Positions 16,917 to 24,465 of a stretch of DNA of 64,000 nt are shown piece after piece (the stretch's first letter is position 1; each line of letters opens with the position of its first letter). This DNA comes from Planctomycetota bacterium. Its GTDB lineage: Bacteria; Planctomycetota; UBA1135; GCA-002686595. The notes below the pieces were generated by a model that was not told where the DNA came from, searched no databases, and was given only the letters and a program-made list of their open reading frames with translations. Where the stretch lies: NCBI GenBank assembly GCA_029259595.1, contig JAJDEW010000146.1:1-64000 (forward strand), read 5' to 3'. The translations under genes and the position numbers were made by a program.

Positions 16917-19072
16917 TCCTCCCCCGCTGGACCGTGTACCCCGCTCTCGTGACCCTTGCGGCCACCCTCGTGATCGCAATCCCGAGCTCGAACGACGAGG
17001 ATCCCTTCGAGGGAGCCGCCGTGCGCGAAGCCACGGCCTTGCGCACCCTCGAGTCGAACCCTTCGCCCGGGCCCTTCGAGCACAAGCCGCTGGTCGTCCT
17101 CGGGATCGACGGGATGGATCCCGACATCCTGGCGGAGACGATCGAGCTCTTTCCCGACGACATGAAGAACTTCCGCTGGCTGATCGAAGCCGGCGACGGC
17201 ATCCAGTCGCTCGGGACCTCGTGTCCGCCGCAGAGTCCCGTGGCCTGGTCAAACTTCATCACCGGGATGGATCCCGGTGGCCACGGCATCTTCGACTTCA
17301 TCCACCGCGACCTCATGACGCGCGGTCCGCTCGGATCGACCACGGTCAGCGCGCACCCGTCCGAGGTGCCGCTCTGGGGCGACTGGCAGATCCAGCTCGG
17401 CGGTGACAGCCCTTCGAACCGCACCGGCCGTGCCTTCTGGCAACGGTTGATGGACCACGGCGTGCCGGCCGACATCTGGCGCATGCCCATCAACTTCCCG
17501 GTCGAGGAGTCGCGCGGCGTCTCCTTCCCGGGCATGTTGACGCCGGCTCTGGACTCGGCTTACGGGCAGTGCACCTTCTTCACGACCGACCCGGCGCACG
17601 CTGCCGCGATCGACTACGAGAAGGTCGAGCGCGTCGACGAATGGGATGGGCAGATCAACGCTCGTCTCGTCGGTCCCGCGAACCCCTTCAAGAAGAAGAA
17701 CAAGGCCGAGACGGCGGCGTTCACGGTCTACGTCGACCGTGAGAACGGCGCGGCGATCTTCGATGTCGGCGCCAAGAAGGTCGTTCTTCGGCCGGGGCAG
17801 TGGAGCGCCTTCGTCCCGCTCGAGTTCGAGCTGCTGCCGCTCGGTGCGATGAACATGAGTGGCATCTGCCGCTTCTACCTGCGCTCGATCGACCCCGAGG
17901 TCGAGTTCTACGTCTCGCCGGTCAACTTCGATCCGACGAACCCTGCCGTGCCCGTTTCGATGCCGGAAAGCGCCAGTGCGGAGCTGGCCGAGGCGATCGG
18001 GCTCTACTACACGCAGGGCATGGCGGAGGACGTCAACGCGCTGAAGTACGAGGTCCTGACCGACGCCGAGTTCATGCAGCAGGTCGAGCTCGTGTACCGC
18101 GAGCGGCGCAAGATGCTCGACCACGCCATCGACGTCTATCTCGCGGACAAGGACGGGGGCCTCCTGTTCTTCTACTTCTCCACCGTCGATCTCGGGTGCC
18201 ACATGATGTGGCGGCATCACGATGCCTCGCATCCCGCTCACGACGACGCGATCGCGAAGCAAGACTCCTCGCGCTGGTCCGGTCGCGAAGGCAGCACGTG
18301 GAAGGACACCGTCTACGACCTGTATCGCAAGATGGACCCGGTCCTCGGTCGCCTCCGCGAGCGGCTGGGTGACGACGTGGCCCTGATCGTGATGTCGGAC
18401 CACGGCTTCGCGCCCTACCGGCGTGAGTTCGATCTGAACCGCTGGCTGTGGGAAGAGGGCTATCTCGTGTTGAAGGACGGCTTCGAGCCGGAGAGCGAGG
18501 AAAAGCCTTCCGACTCCGACAAGGTCTACATCTTCGGTGGTGGCGTGGATTGGGAGAAGACGAAGGCCTACGGCATGGGCTTCAACGGGCTCTACCTGAA
18601 CCTCCAGGGGCGCGAGCTCGACAACCCCGAAACGCCCGAGAACGAAGCCGGCATCGTGGCCCAAGGCTCCGAGGCCGAGCGGCTCTTGAAGGAGATCGGC
18701 GACAAGCTCGAACGCCTCGTCGATCCCGTGACCGGTCTGAAGCCTGTCTTGAGCTGCGACTTCGCCACCGACGTGTACCACGGCGCGCGCGTCCCGGAGG
18801 CTCCCGACTTGTTGGTCGGATACAATGCCGGGTACGGGAACTCGGATCCCGCGTCAACCGGTCGCATCACGCATACCGTCTTGGCGGACAACACCGGGGG
18901 CACCTTCAACGGCAGCCACCTGATGGCCCCGGAAGTCGTTTCCGGCGTGCTCTTGACCAACCGACCCGTTCGGGAAGGTCAGCACAAGCTCGAAGACCTC
19001 ACCGTCGAGGTCCTGAAGCACTACGGCATTGCGAAGCCCGACGAGTTGCGGGGTCACCCCGTGCTCGAATGA
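16913..19072 (+). CDS. alkaline-phosphatase-superfamily (COG3379-like) hydrolase II
   Basis: This 719-residue paralogue of the upstream gene lacks the YIGPGAG anchor and has a single N-terminal signal or anchor segment (about 8-24). Metal and nucleophile motifs match: VVLGIDGMDP (Asp66), CPPQSPVAW (Ser108), DLGCHMMWRHHDASHPAH, LIVMSDHGFAPY and a C-terminal LTVEVLKHYGI. Both genes share the (S/I)PVAWSxxxTGxD nucleophile loop and the VWSxxHLM-like ending, so they arose by an old tandem duplication. The ATGA overlap with gene I suggests coupled translation and possibly a heterodimer or two sequential steps. The substrate is unknown. Confidence 0.87.
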   Translation: MILPRWTVYPALVTLAATLVIAIPSSNDEDPFEGAAVREATALRTLESNPSPGPFEHKPLVVLGIDGMDPDILAETIELFPDDMKNFRWLIEAGDGIQSLGTSCPPQSPVAWSNFITGMDPGGHGIFDFIHRDLMTRGPLGSTTVSAHPSEVPLWGDWQIQLGGDSPSNRTGRAFWQRLMDHGVPADIWRMPINFPVEESRGVSFPGMLTPALDSAYGQCTFFTTDPAHAAAIDYEKVERVDEWDGQINARLVGPANPFKKKNKAETAAFTVYVDRENGAAIFDVGAKKVVLRPGQWSAFVPLEFELLPLGAMNMSGICRFYLRSIDPEVEFYVSPVNFDPTNPAVPVSMPESASAELAEAIGLYYTQGMAEDVNALKYEVLTDAEFMQQVELVYRERRKMLDHAIDVYLADKDGGLLFFYFSTVDLGCHMMWRHHDASHPAHDDAIAKQDSSRWSGREGSTWKDTVYDLYRKMDPVLGRLRERLGDDVALIVMSDHGFAPYRREFDLNRWLWEEGYLVLKDGFEPESEEKPSDSDKVYIFGGGVDWEKTKAYGMGFNGLYLNLQGRELDNPETPENEAGIVAQGSEAERLLKEIGDKLERLVDPVTGLKPVLSCDFATDVYHGARVPEAPDLLVGYNAGYGNSDPASTGRITHTVLADNTGGTFNGSHLMAPEVVSGVLLTNRPVREGQHKLEDLTVEVLKHYGIAKPDELRGHPVLE

Positions 19073-19116
19073 ACTGACGATTCCAAGAACGAACGAGATC
19101 AAGCAGAGGAACAGAC

Positions 19117-19314
19117 ATGTTTGGTGGTGGAAACAAGATCAAGCTGGAGGCCGACCTCCTGGACCGCATCAAGAGGGTCGCCGAGGTCGCCGGCTACGCG
19201 TCGCACGAGGAATTCATCGTGCACGTACTCGAGAAGGAGCTCGCCCAGTTCGAGGACGCGGGCTCCGATGAAGACATCGTCGAGAAGCTGAAGGGACTCG
19301 GCTACATCAGCTGA
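19117..19314 (+). CDS. small ribbon-helix-helix-like protein with LxxLGY tail
   Basis: The 65-residue product is homologous to the 77-residue protein at 3280. Its strand NKIKLEA, helix A LLDRIKRVAEVAGY and helix B SHEEFIVHVLEKELAQ give an RHH-like core, an acidic linker follows, and the tail is EKLKGLGYIS. A purine-rich stretch (AAGCAGAGGAACAGAC) precedes the ATG. It sits between AP gene II (44 bases) and the three-TM protein (50 bases). The same RHH type occurs with AP-family genes twice in this window, so a functional link to these enzymes is likely. DNA binding and protein-protein adaptor roles are both possible. Confidence 0.75.
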   Translation: MFGGGNKIKLEADLLDRIKRVAEVAGYASHEEFIVHVLEKELAQFEDAGSDEDIVEKLKGLGYIS

Positions 19315-19364
19315 CGTCGCTTCCGGGGGCATCGACCCCTGACGAACCCGACCCCCGCACCCGA

Positions 19365-20237
19365 ATGAACGCGATCAATCGCCTGTTCGACTCGCTCTTC
19401 AACGTCATCCTCACCCCCTTCGAATGGCTGGGCGAGGGGATGGCGCTGGTCTTGGTCAGTGGTGTCTTCGGCATCCTCTGTCTGCTCCTGTTCAAGCAGG
19501 TCAGCTGGCAGAAGGGGATCAAGGGCACCAAGGACAAGATCAAGGGCAACATGATCGCGATCCGGCTCTATCAGGACGATCTCGTGATCGTCGGGAAGTC
19601 GGTCGGAAAGGTGCTCCTGCGCAACTTTCAGTACCTCAGCCTGAACTTCGGGCCGATCTTGCCGCTCGTGCCTCCGATGGTCCTCGTGGCCGCGCAGTTC
19701 GTCGTCCGCTACGGCTTCGATCCGATCCCGGTCACTCCGACGGAGGAGATCGCCGATCTGCTGGCGGGCCAAGGCACGCTGATCGAGATCGAGATGAAGC
19801 CCGGGCACGAGGCCGAAGTCGCGAGGCTCGAGGTCAAGTTGCCGGCGGACCAGCTCGTGGCGGTGTCCCCGCTCGGGCGTTCGGTTGCCGCCGGAGTCGC
19901 GTACATCGAGGTCGTCGCGATTGGCTCCGGTTCCCAGGAGATCGAGTTCTTGATCGATGGGCGCCGCGTCGGGACCAAGGAGATCGTGACCGGTGACGAG
20001 CGTCCCCGGGTCATGCAACCGGAGCGCGTGTCCAGCTTCTGGTCGGCCTGGTTGTGGCCGGCCGAGGACACCTTCGCCAACGACTCGCCGATCGCCCGCG
20101 TCGCCTTCGCCTACCCCGAGCGAAAGCTCGCGATTCCCTACATGCCGGACGGACCGCTCGGCGTGTTGCTGGCCTTCTTCCTGTCGACGATCCTCTTCGG
20201 CGTGGCGATCCTCAAGCCGCTGAACATCCAGATCTGA
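19365..20237 (+). CDS. three-TM membrane protein, unknown function
   Basis: The 290-residue protein has a TM helix at about 24-43 and a cytoplasmic amphipathic stretch (SWQKGIKGTKDKIKGNMIAIRLYQDDL, split here by function only). A second TM region at ~95-115, a soluble beta-rich domain (~120-265) and a C-terminal TM at ~268-287 follow. The TM, charged helical hairpin, TM order recalls the YidC/Oxa1/EMC3/DUF106 superfamily of insertases, but the rest of that fold is not obvious and I do not assign it. It is in the AP operon, with 50 bases before it and 7 bases after it. It may insert, anchor or export the AP enzymes or their lipid substrate. Confidence 0.65.
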   Translation: MNAINRLFDSLFNVILTPFEWLGEGMALVLVSGVFGILCLLLFKQVSWQKGIKGTKDKIKGNMIAIRLYQDDLVIVGKSVGKVLLRNFQYLSLNFGPILPLVPPMVLVAAQFVVRYGFDPIPVTPTEEIADLLAGQGTLIEIEMKPGHEAEVARLEVKLPADQLVAVSPLGRSVAAGVAYIEVVAIGSGSQEIEFLIDGRRVGTKEIVTGDERPRVMQPERVSSFWSAWLWPAEDTFANDSPIARVAFAYPERKLAIPYMPDGPLGVLLAFFLSTILFGVAILKPLNIQI

Positions 20238-20244
20238 CGGCACC

Positions 20245-22065
20245 TTGCGCAGGAACGAGCCGTATCCGTTCCACGTTCGGCTGCTCGTCGGACTGTGCCT
20301 CGTCGGCCTCGGGGTCGCCGGAGCGGGCTGTGGAACCTCGACGCCCGAGCGTCGTCCGTCGGGACTCCTGATCACTCTCGACACGACCATTCCCGAGGCG
20401 CTCGGGGTCTACGGCGGTCAGGGCGACCTGACGCCGAACCTCGACCGTCTGGCGGGAGAGGGCATCGTCTTCGAGAACGCGCGCACGTCGGCTCCGATCA
20501 CGCTGCCGGCCCACGCCTCGATGTTGACCGGGCTCTATCCCGTGCGGCACTCGGTTCGGCGCAATGGTTCGATGGTGCTCTCGGGCGAGGCCTCGACGCT
20601 GGCAGAACAGGCGCGCGAAGCGGGCTTCGCGACCGCGGCCGTGGTCTCGGCCGTCGTGCTCGATCCGGAGTACGGTTTGGACCAGGGCTTCGATCTCTAC
20701 CTGGCTCCGCCCCTGCCCGAGCGCGCGACCGAGCACCTCGACGCGAGCTGGACGGCCGCGGACGTCGTCGAGCGCGCGCTGCTCTGGCTCGAGAGCGTGC
20801 CGGACGAGCGACCGTTCCTGCTCTGGGTCCACTTCTACGACCCGCACTTTCCCTACGAGCCGCCACCTGCCTTCCTCGAGCATGCGAACGGGGATCCGTA
20901 CCTGGGTGAGATCGCCGCCATGGACGCCGAGATCGGTCGGTTGCTCGCGGGTCTCGAGGCCGCGGACCGACTGGACGACCTCTGGGTCGTCGGCGTCGCC
21001 GATCACGGGGAGGGCTTGGGCCGCAACGGGGAGGACACCCACGGCTACTTCGTCTACGACGCGACCTTGCGCGTGCCGTTCTTCGTTCGCCCGCCCGCTG
21101 CGTTGGCCAAGGGGCGCGCCGGCGAACGGGTGGAAGAGCCGGTGAGTGTCGTCGACGTGCAGCCGACGCTCGCCCGGGCGCTCGGGCTGACGCAGTCCCG
21201 GGGCGCCCTGGACGTGGATGGCGTGGACGTCCTCGCGCTCGCGGACACGGCCGAGCGCGGCGTCTACTTCGAGAGCTACTTCGGTGTCGTCGCCTTCCAC
21301 TGGAGCCAGTTGGCCGGCTGGGCGACCCGAGATCACAAGTACGTCCACTCCAGCCAACCCGAGCTGTTCGATGTCCGCTCGCCCGCGGGCGAGGGCGCGA
21401 ACACGATCGACGCCCGACCCGAAGCGGTCGAGGCGGCGCGTGCCGCGATCGCGGCGCTCGCCGCGCGGCCGCGCCTCCCCGTGGCTGGCGTCGACGCCGA
21501 GTTCCGCGGCGTGCTGGGTCAGATCGAGCGGCTGGGCTACGCGGGCGCATCTTCGACCGAGCTGGGCCTGCCCGAACCGCTCGAGACGAGCGACTTGCCG
21601 AGCCCGCACGAGCGTGTCGCGGCCTACGCGCAGTTCGCCCAGTGCCAGAAGCTCCTGGCCGAAAACGGTTCGCGCGAGACCGTCGTGGACCTGCTCGTCG
21701 AAGTGTTGCGCGAGAACCCGATGAACCACAAGGCGCAGTTCCATCTCGGTCATGCGCTCATGGATCTCGGGCGCTGGGCCGAGGCGATCACCGCCTTCCT
21801 CGCCGTTCTGCCGCATCCCGGCGGGGAGCGCATTCCGGCCGAGCTCAACCTGGCCGTCTGCTACTACAACGCGGGCCAACCCGAAGAGGCGCTGCGGCGA
21901 TTCGAAAGCGCCCTGGCCGACACGATCGGACCGCCCGGGGCGTTGGAAACCTACATCCGCCTCCTGGAGGCGGGGGGACGTCACGACGAAGCGCAGCGTC
22001 AACGGGAACGCCTCGCCCGCGAACGACCGATGTCGCCCACGCTCGTCGGACCCGGCGGCAACTAG
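20245..22065 (+). CDS. sulfatase-like lipoprotein with C-terminal TPR region
   Basis: The only sensible start is TTG 20245, seven bases after the previous stop; it gives a lipoprotein signal with GAGC lipobox (Cys29). The AP/sulfatase domain follows: GLLITLDTTIP, the nucleophile motif PITLPAHASMLTGLYP (Thr86 where sulfatases have Cys/Ser), FLLWVHFYDPHFPY, GVADHGEGLGRNGED and FFVRPP. Residues ~420-430 read GQIERLGYAGA, the LxxLGY element. The last ~140 residues form TPR helices (NHKAQFHLGHALMDLGRWAE, AELNLAVCYYNAGQPEEALR). With 606 residues it matches periplasmic TPR-sulfatase proteins. The Thr nucleophile argues against formylglycine activation, so phosphodiester or phosphonate cleavage should be considered. 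It is the last gene of the AP operon. Confidence 0.87.
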   Translation: MRRNEPYPFHVRLLVGLCLVGLGVAGAGCGTSTPERRPSGLLITLDTTIPEALGVYGGQGDLTPNLDRLAGEGIVFENARTSAPITLPAHASMLTGLYPVRHSVRRNGSMVLSGEASTLAEQAREAGFATAAVVSAVVLDPEYGLDQGFDLYLAPPLPERATEHLDASWTAADVVERALLWLESVPDERPFLLWVHFYDPHFPYEPPPAFLEHANGDPYLGEIAAMDAEIGRLLAGLEAADRLDDLWVVGVADHGEGLGRNGEDTHGYFVYDATLRVPFFVRPPAALAKGRAGERVEEPVSVVDVQPTLARALGLTQSRGALDVDGVDVLALADTAERGVYFESYFGVVAFHWSQLAGWATRDHKYVHSSQPELFDVRSPAGEGANTIDARPEAVEAARAAIAALAARPRLPVAGVDAEFRGVLGQIERLGYAGASSTELGLPEPLETSDLPSPHERVAAYAQFAQCQKLLAENGSRETVVDLLVEVLRENPMNHKAQFHLGHALMDLGRWAEAITAFLAVLPHPGGERIPAELNLAVCYYNAGQPEEALRRFESALADTIGPPGALETYIRLLEAGGRHDEAQRQRERLARERPMSPTLVGPGGN

Positions 22066-22196
22066 CCCGTCCCCAGGACCCGGTCGAAGACACCGACCCT
22101 GTGCGGGCCCAGGTGTGTCGTGGGCCGATGTCCGCAAAGCACTGCCAGGCAGCGAGTTGGACCGAACTGCCACGCGCTCTCAGGAGGTCGACGGGC

Positions 22197-22202
22197 TAGA
22201 AT
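22197..22202 (+). promoter_or_regulatory. TAGAAT box, candidate leaderless promoter
   Basis: TAGAAT in GGGCTAGAAT ends six bases before the GTG start of the alarmone hydrolase gene. Transcription would begin at or next to the start codon. There is no clear -35 and no ribosome binding site. Confidence 0.4.
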
Positions 22203-22208
22203 GTCCGC

Positions 22209-22784
22209 GTGTTTTCCGACGGAGTCGAACGCGCCCTGCGAGCCTCGTACGCTGCCCATGAGGGCCAGTTCCGCAAGGGGACGCTGCCCGTGCCCTACGT
22301 CCTCCATCCGATCCACGTCTCGCTCTTGCTCGCGCGCTGTGGCTACGACGACGAGGTTCTGCAGGCGGCCATCCTGCACGACGTCGTCGAGGACTGCGAC
22401 GACTGGACCATCGGGCGGGTCGAGTCCGAGTTCGGCACTCGTGTGGCCGGGATCGTGGACGAGCTGACCGAGGACAAGAGCCTCGGCTGGGAAGCCCGCA
22501 AGCGCGGGGCGATCGAGTCCGTTCCCCGCCTCTCGGACGAGGCGGCGGCGGTCAAGGCCGGCGACAAGCTGCACAACCTGCAGAGTTTGCTGCAGGACTT
22601 GGCGGGCGCTTCGGTGCGCGCGGAAGTGTGGGCCGAATTCACCGGAGGGCGCGAGTCGACGCTCCGGATGTCAAAGGAGCTCGTGCAGGCGCTCGAGGCG
22701 CGCGTCGACGCCCGGCTCACGCGTCCCTTGCGCGAGGTGCTGCACGCGTTGCTCGAGCTCGAAGGCGACTCGACGGACGGCTGA
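22209..22784 (+). CDS. Mesh1-like small alarmone hydrolase (HD domain)
   Basis: The 191-residue protein matches the HD domain of RelA/SpoT without synthetase, TGS or ACT domains. The Mn-binding His33 (VLHPIHV), the HD pair His57-Asp58 (AAILHDVVED) and the later Asp in KAGDKLHNLQ are present. The ELTEDKSLGWEARKRG stretch is the characteristic EDK loop of Mesh1-type ppGpp or NADPH phosphohydrolases. It starts with GTG just after a TAGAAT box. It may lower (p)ppGpp or act on related nucleotides. It is probably monocistronic. Confidence 0.85.
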   Translation: MFSDGVERALRASYAAHEGQFRKGTLPVPYVLHPIHVSLLLARCGYDDEVLQAAILHDVVEDCDDWTIGRVESEFGTRVAGIVDELTEDKSLGWEARKRGAIESVPRLSDEAAAVKAGDKLHNLQSLLQDLAGASVRAEVWAEFTGGRESTLRMSKELVQALEARVDARLTRPLREVLHALLELEGDSTDG

Positions 22785-23133
22785 TCCGGCTCTGTCCGGG
22801 CCGATCCCGATCTGGCCCGGAGGCGGCCAGGAACTACGGGCCCGGGCCAGCGGTCCGACCCACGTCGCGAGGCCGTCGGGGGGCTGCCTACGGTCGGTGC
22901 GAGATCCTGGCCCCGGGCCCAGTGGAAGTCTCCGTCGAGACGGCAGGAGGGCCAGGGACCCCCTGCGTCCCTCCAGCCGGGCCTGAGGGCGAGTCCTACA
23001 GGAATGGAACCAGGATCTGCGGGATCCCGGGCGCGTTTTGAGCACCTGGCCCGTACGGCAGGGACGAGCTTCCCGCTCTTCCTCTCGAGGCAGGACCGCC
23101 AGGAGGGGTGCCGAAGCCACCCCGGAGGCCATC
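22785..23133. other. intergenic region without recognised gene
   Basis: These 349 bases lie between the alarmone hydrolase and the sigma factor. Open frames crossing it are Pro/Arg/Gly-rich and do not resemble proteins. GGAGG at 23124-23128 is the ribosome binding site that sets the GTG start of the next gene. No clear promoter is seen. Confidence 0.5.
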
Positions 23134-24246
23134 GTGCGCAAAATCATCTATCACAAGGATCTGGACGAGCGGCTTGGACGCCTGGCAGAGCGTCCCGACG
23201 CCTTTGCTGACGCCTGCCTGGACATCATCGAGGAATTCGATTCGATCGATGCCGACCTCGAGATCACGAATCCGGCGACCTACCGCCGGCACACGACGGG
23301 CAGGGCCAAGGCCTCGTTCGCCCAACAGTTCCGGGCGGACGTCGATGCGATCATGACGCTCGATCGGGAGACCGAGGCGGAGCTCGCGCGACGTATCGAA
23401 TTCGCGCGCCTGCGTCTCGAAAAGGCGCGTCGGGAGGAGGGTATCGAGGTCGAGGAAGGCATGGCCGCCCTCGCCGCGAACCCCCTGTCGCGCCGCGTCT
23501 CCCGGCGGGCGATGGAGTTGCACGCGATGCGCACGGAGATGGTGGAGCGCAACCTCTACCTCGTGCTCATCAACGTCGAGCGCTACGCCGGTCAATCGGG
23601 CACGAGTCGGTTGGACTTGATCCAGGAGGGGTCGGTGTCGCTCTTCCGCGCGGTCGACGGCTTCGACTGGCGTCGGGGTCTGTTGTTCCGCACCTACGCC
23701 GTGCACTGGCTGAATCAGGCCTTCCGCAACTTTCTCTACAACTCGAGCCACACCGTCCGGATTCCGGTCTACCTACAGAAGGCGCTGAAGCACATCAATC
23801 AGGCCACGATCCGGCTGGGCGACCCCAGTGCGACGGTGGAGGAGATCGCCGCGGAGACCGGCGACCTGAACGAGAACCTGGTGAGCGCCGCGTTGCGCGC
23901 GGCGCGTGGCAGCTACTCGATCGACGCCGACAACCCCGTCTCCGAAGAGGGCAGCCGCCTGCGCGATCTGCTCGTCGATGCGGACGATGACGGGCCGTAC
24001 GACGCTCGGATCGAAGACGTCTCGCTCGAGGCCGGGCTGAGGAAAGCGCTCGAGGTCTTGAGCGATCGTGAACGCAAGGTCGTCGAGATGCGTTTCGGCA
24101 TCGGCGTCGACCGCGAGCACACGCTGGCTGAAGTGGCGGCCGAGATGGGCGTCAGCGTCGAACGCATTCGCCAGATCCAGGTGCGGGCGCTCGGGAAGCT
24201 GAACACGCCGGGGTTGAGGCGCGAGCTCGATCCTTTCCTGAACTGA
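23134..24246 (+). CDS. divergent RpoD-type sigma-70 factor
   Basis: GTG 23134 is preceded by GGAGG with 5-base spacing, so it was preferred to upstream codons. The 370-residue protein has a unique ~75-residue N-terminus, region 1.2 (LDRETEAELARRIEFARLRL) and region 2 with DLIQEGSVSLFRAVDGFDWRRG (161-182). Region 3 follows, then region 4 with LSDRERKVVEMRFGIG and VSVERIRQIQVRALGKL. Regions 2.3-2.4, which melt and read the -10 element, differ from housekeeping sigma: YAVHWLNQAFRNF (189-200) where RpoD has a Trp-Trp pair and IRQAI. It is therefore a group 2/3 factor with altered promoter preference. No anti-sigma gene is adjacent. A terminator follows. Confidence 0.88.
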   Translation: MRKIIYHKDLDERLGRLAERPDAFADACLDIIEEFDSIDADLEITNPATYRRHTTGRAKASFAQQFRADVDAIMTLDRETEAELARRIEFARLRLEKARREEGIEVEEGMAALAANPLSRRVSRRAMELHAMRTEMVERNLYLVLINVERYAGQSGTSRLDLIQEGSVSLFRAVDGFDWRRGLLFRTYAVHWLNQAFRNFLYNSSHTVRIPVYLQKALKHINQATIRLGDPSATVEEIAAETGDLNENLVSAALRAARGSYSIDADNPVSEEGSRLRDLLVDADDDGPYDARIEDVSLEAGLRKALEVLSDRERKVVEMRFGIGVDREHTLAEVAAEMGVSVERIRQIQVRALGKLNTPGLRRELDPFLN

Positions 24247-24332
24247 GCGCGGGGCCGGATCCGTCCGGTCCGCGCAGGAAGCCGCCAAGAGGCCGCTTGC
24301 GGGCCTGTTCAGGCAGAGCGAAGAGAACCGAT

Positions 24333-24375
24333 GGGACTCGCCGCCTCCCAGGAGGCAGCGAGTCTCGTTTTCTTT
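24333..24375 (+). terminator. rho-independent terminator after the sigma factor gene
   Basis: A GC-rich stem (24333-24348 with 24351-24366, one C-A mismatch and one G-T pair, tight loop) is followed by TTTTCTTT at 24368-24375. This is the only clear stem plus T-run found in the window. The rest of the 219-base gap to the next gene holds only a possible TAGGAT box at 24451-24456, nine bases before the ECF gene. Confidence 0.8.
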
Positions 24376-24465
24376 GCACACCCCTTCGAAGCGCCCGCTG
24401 CCGCCCCTTTCAGACGCCTGGACGACTCCCGAAACCCGGGCCCCTGTGGTTAGGATCGGGGCGGG

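Noticed and set aside
20212-22173. 653-codon open frame antisense to the TPR sulfatase
   Set aside because: It is composition-driven. It shows no domain or signal features and lies opposite a recognised gene.
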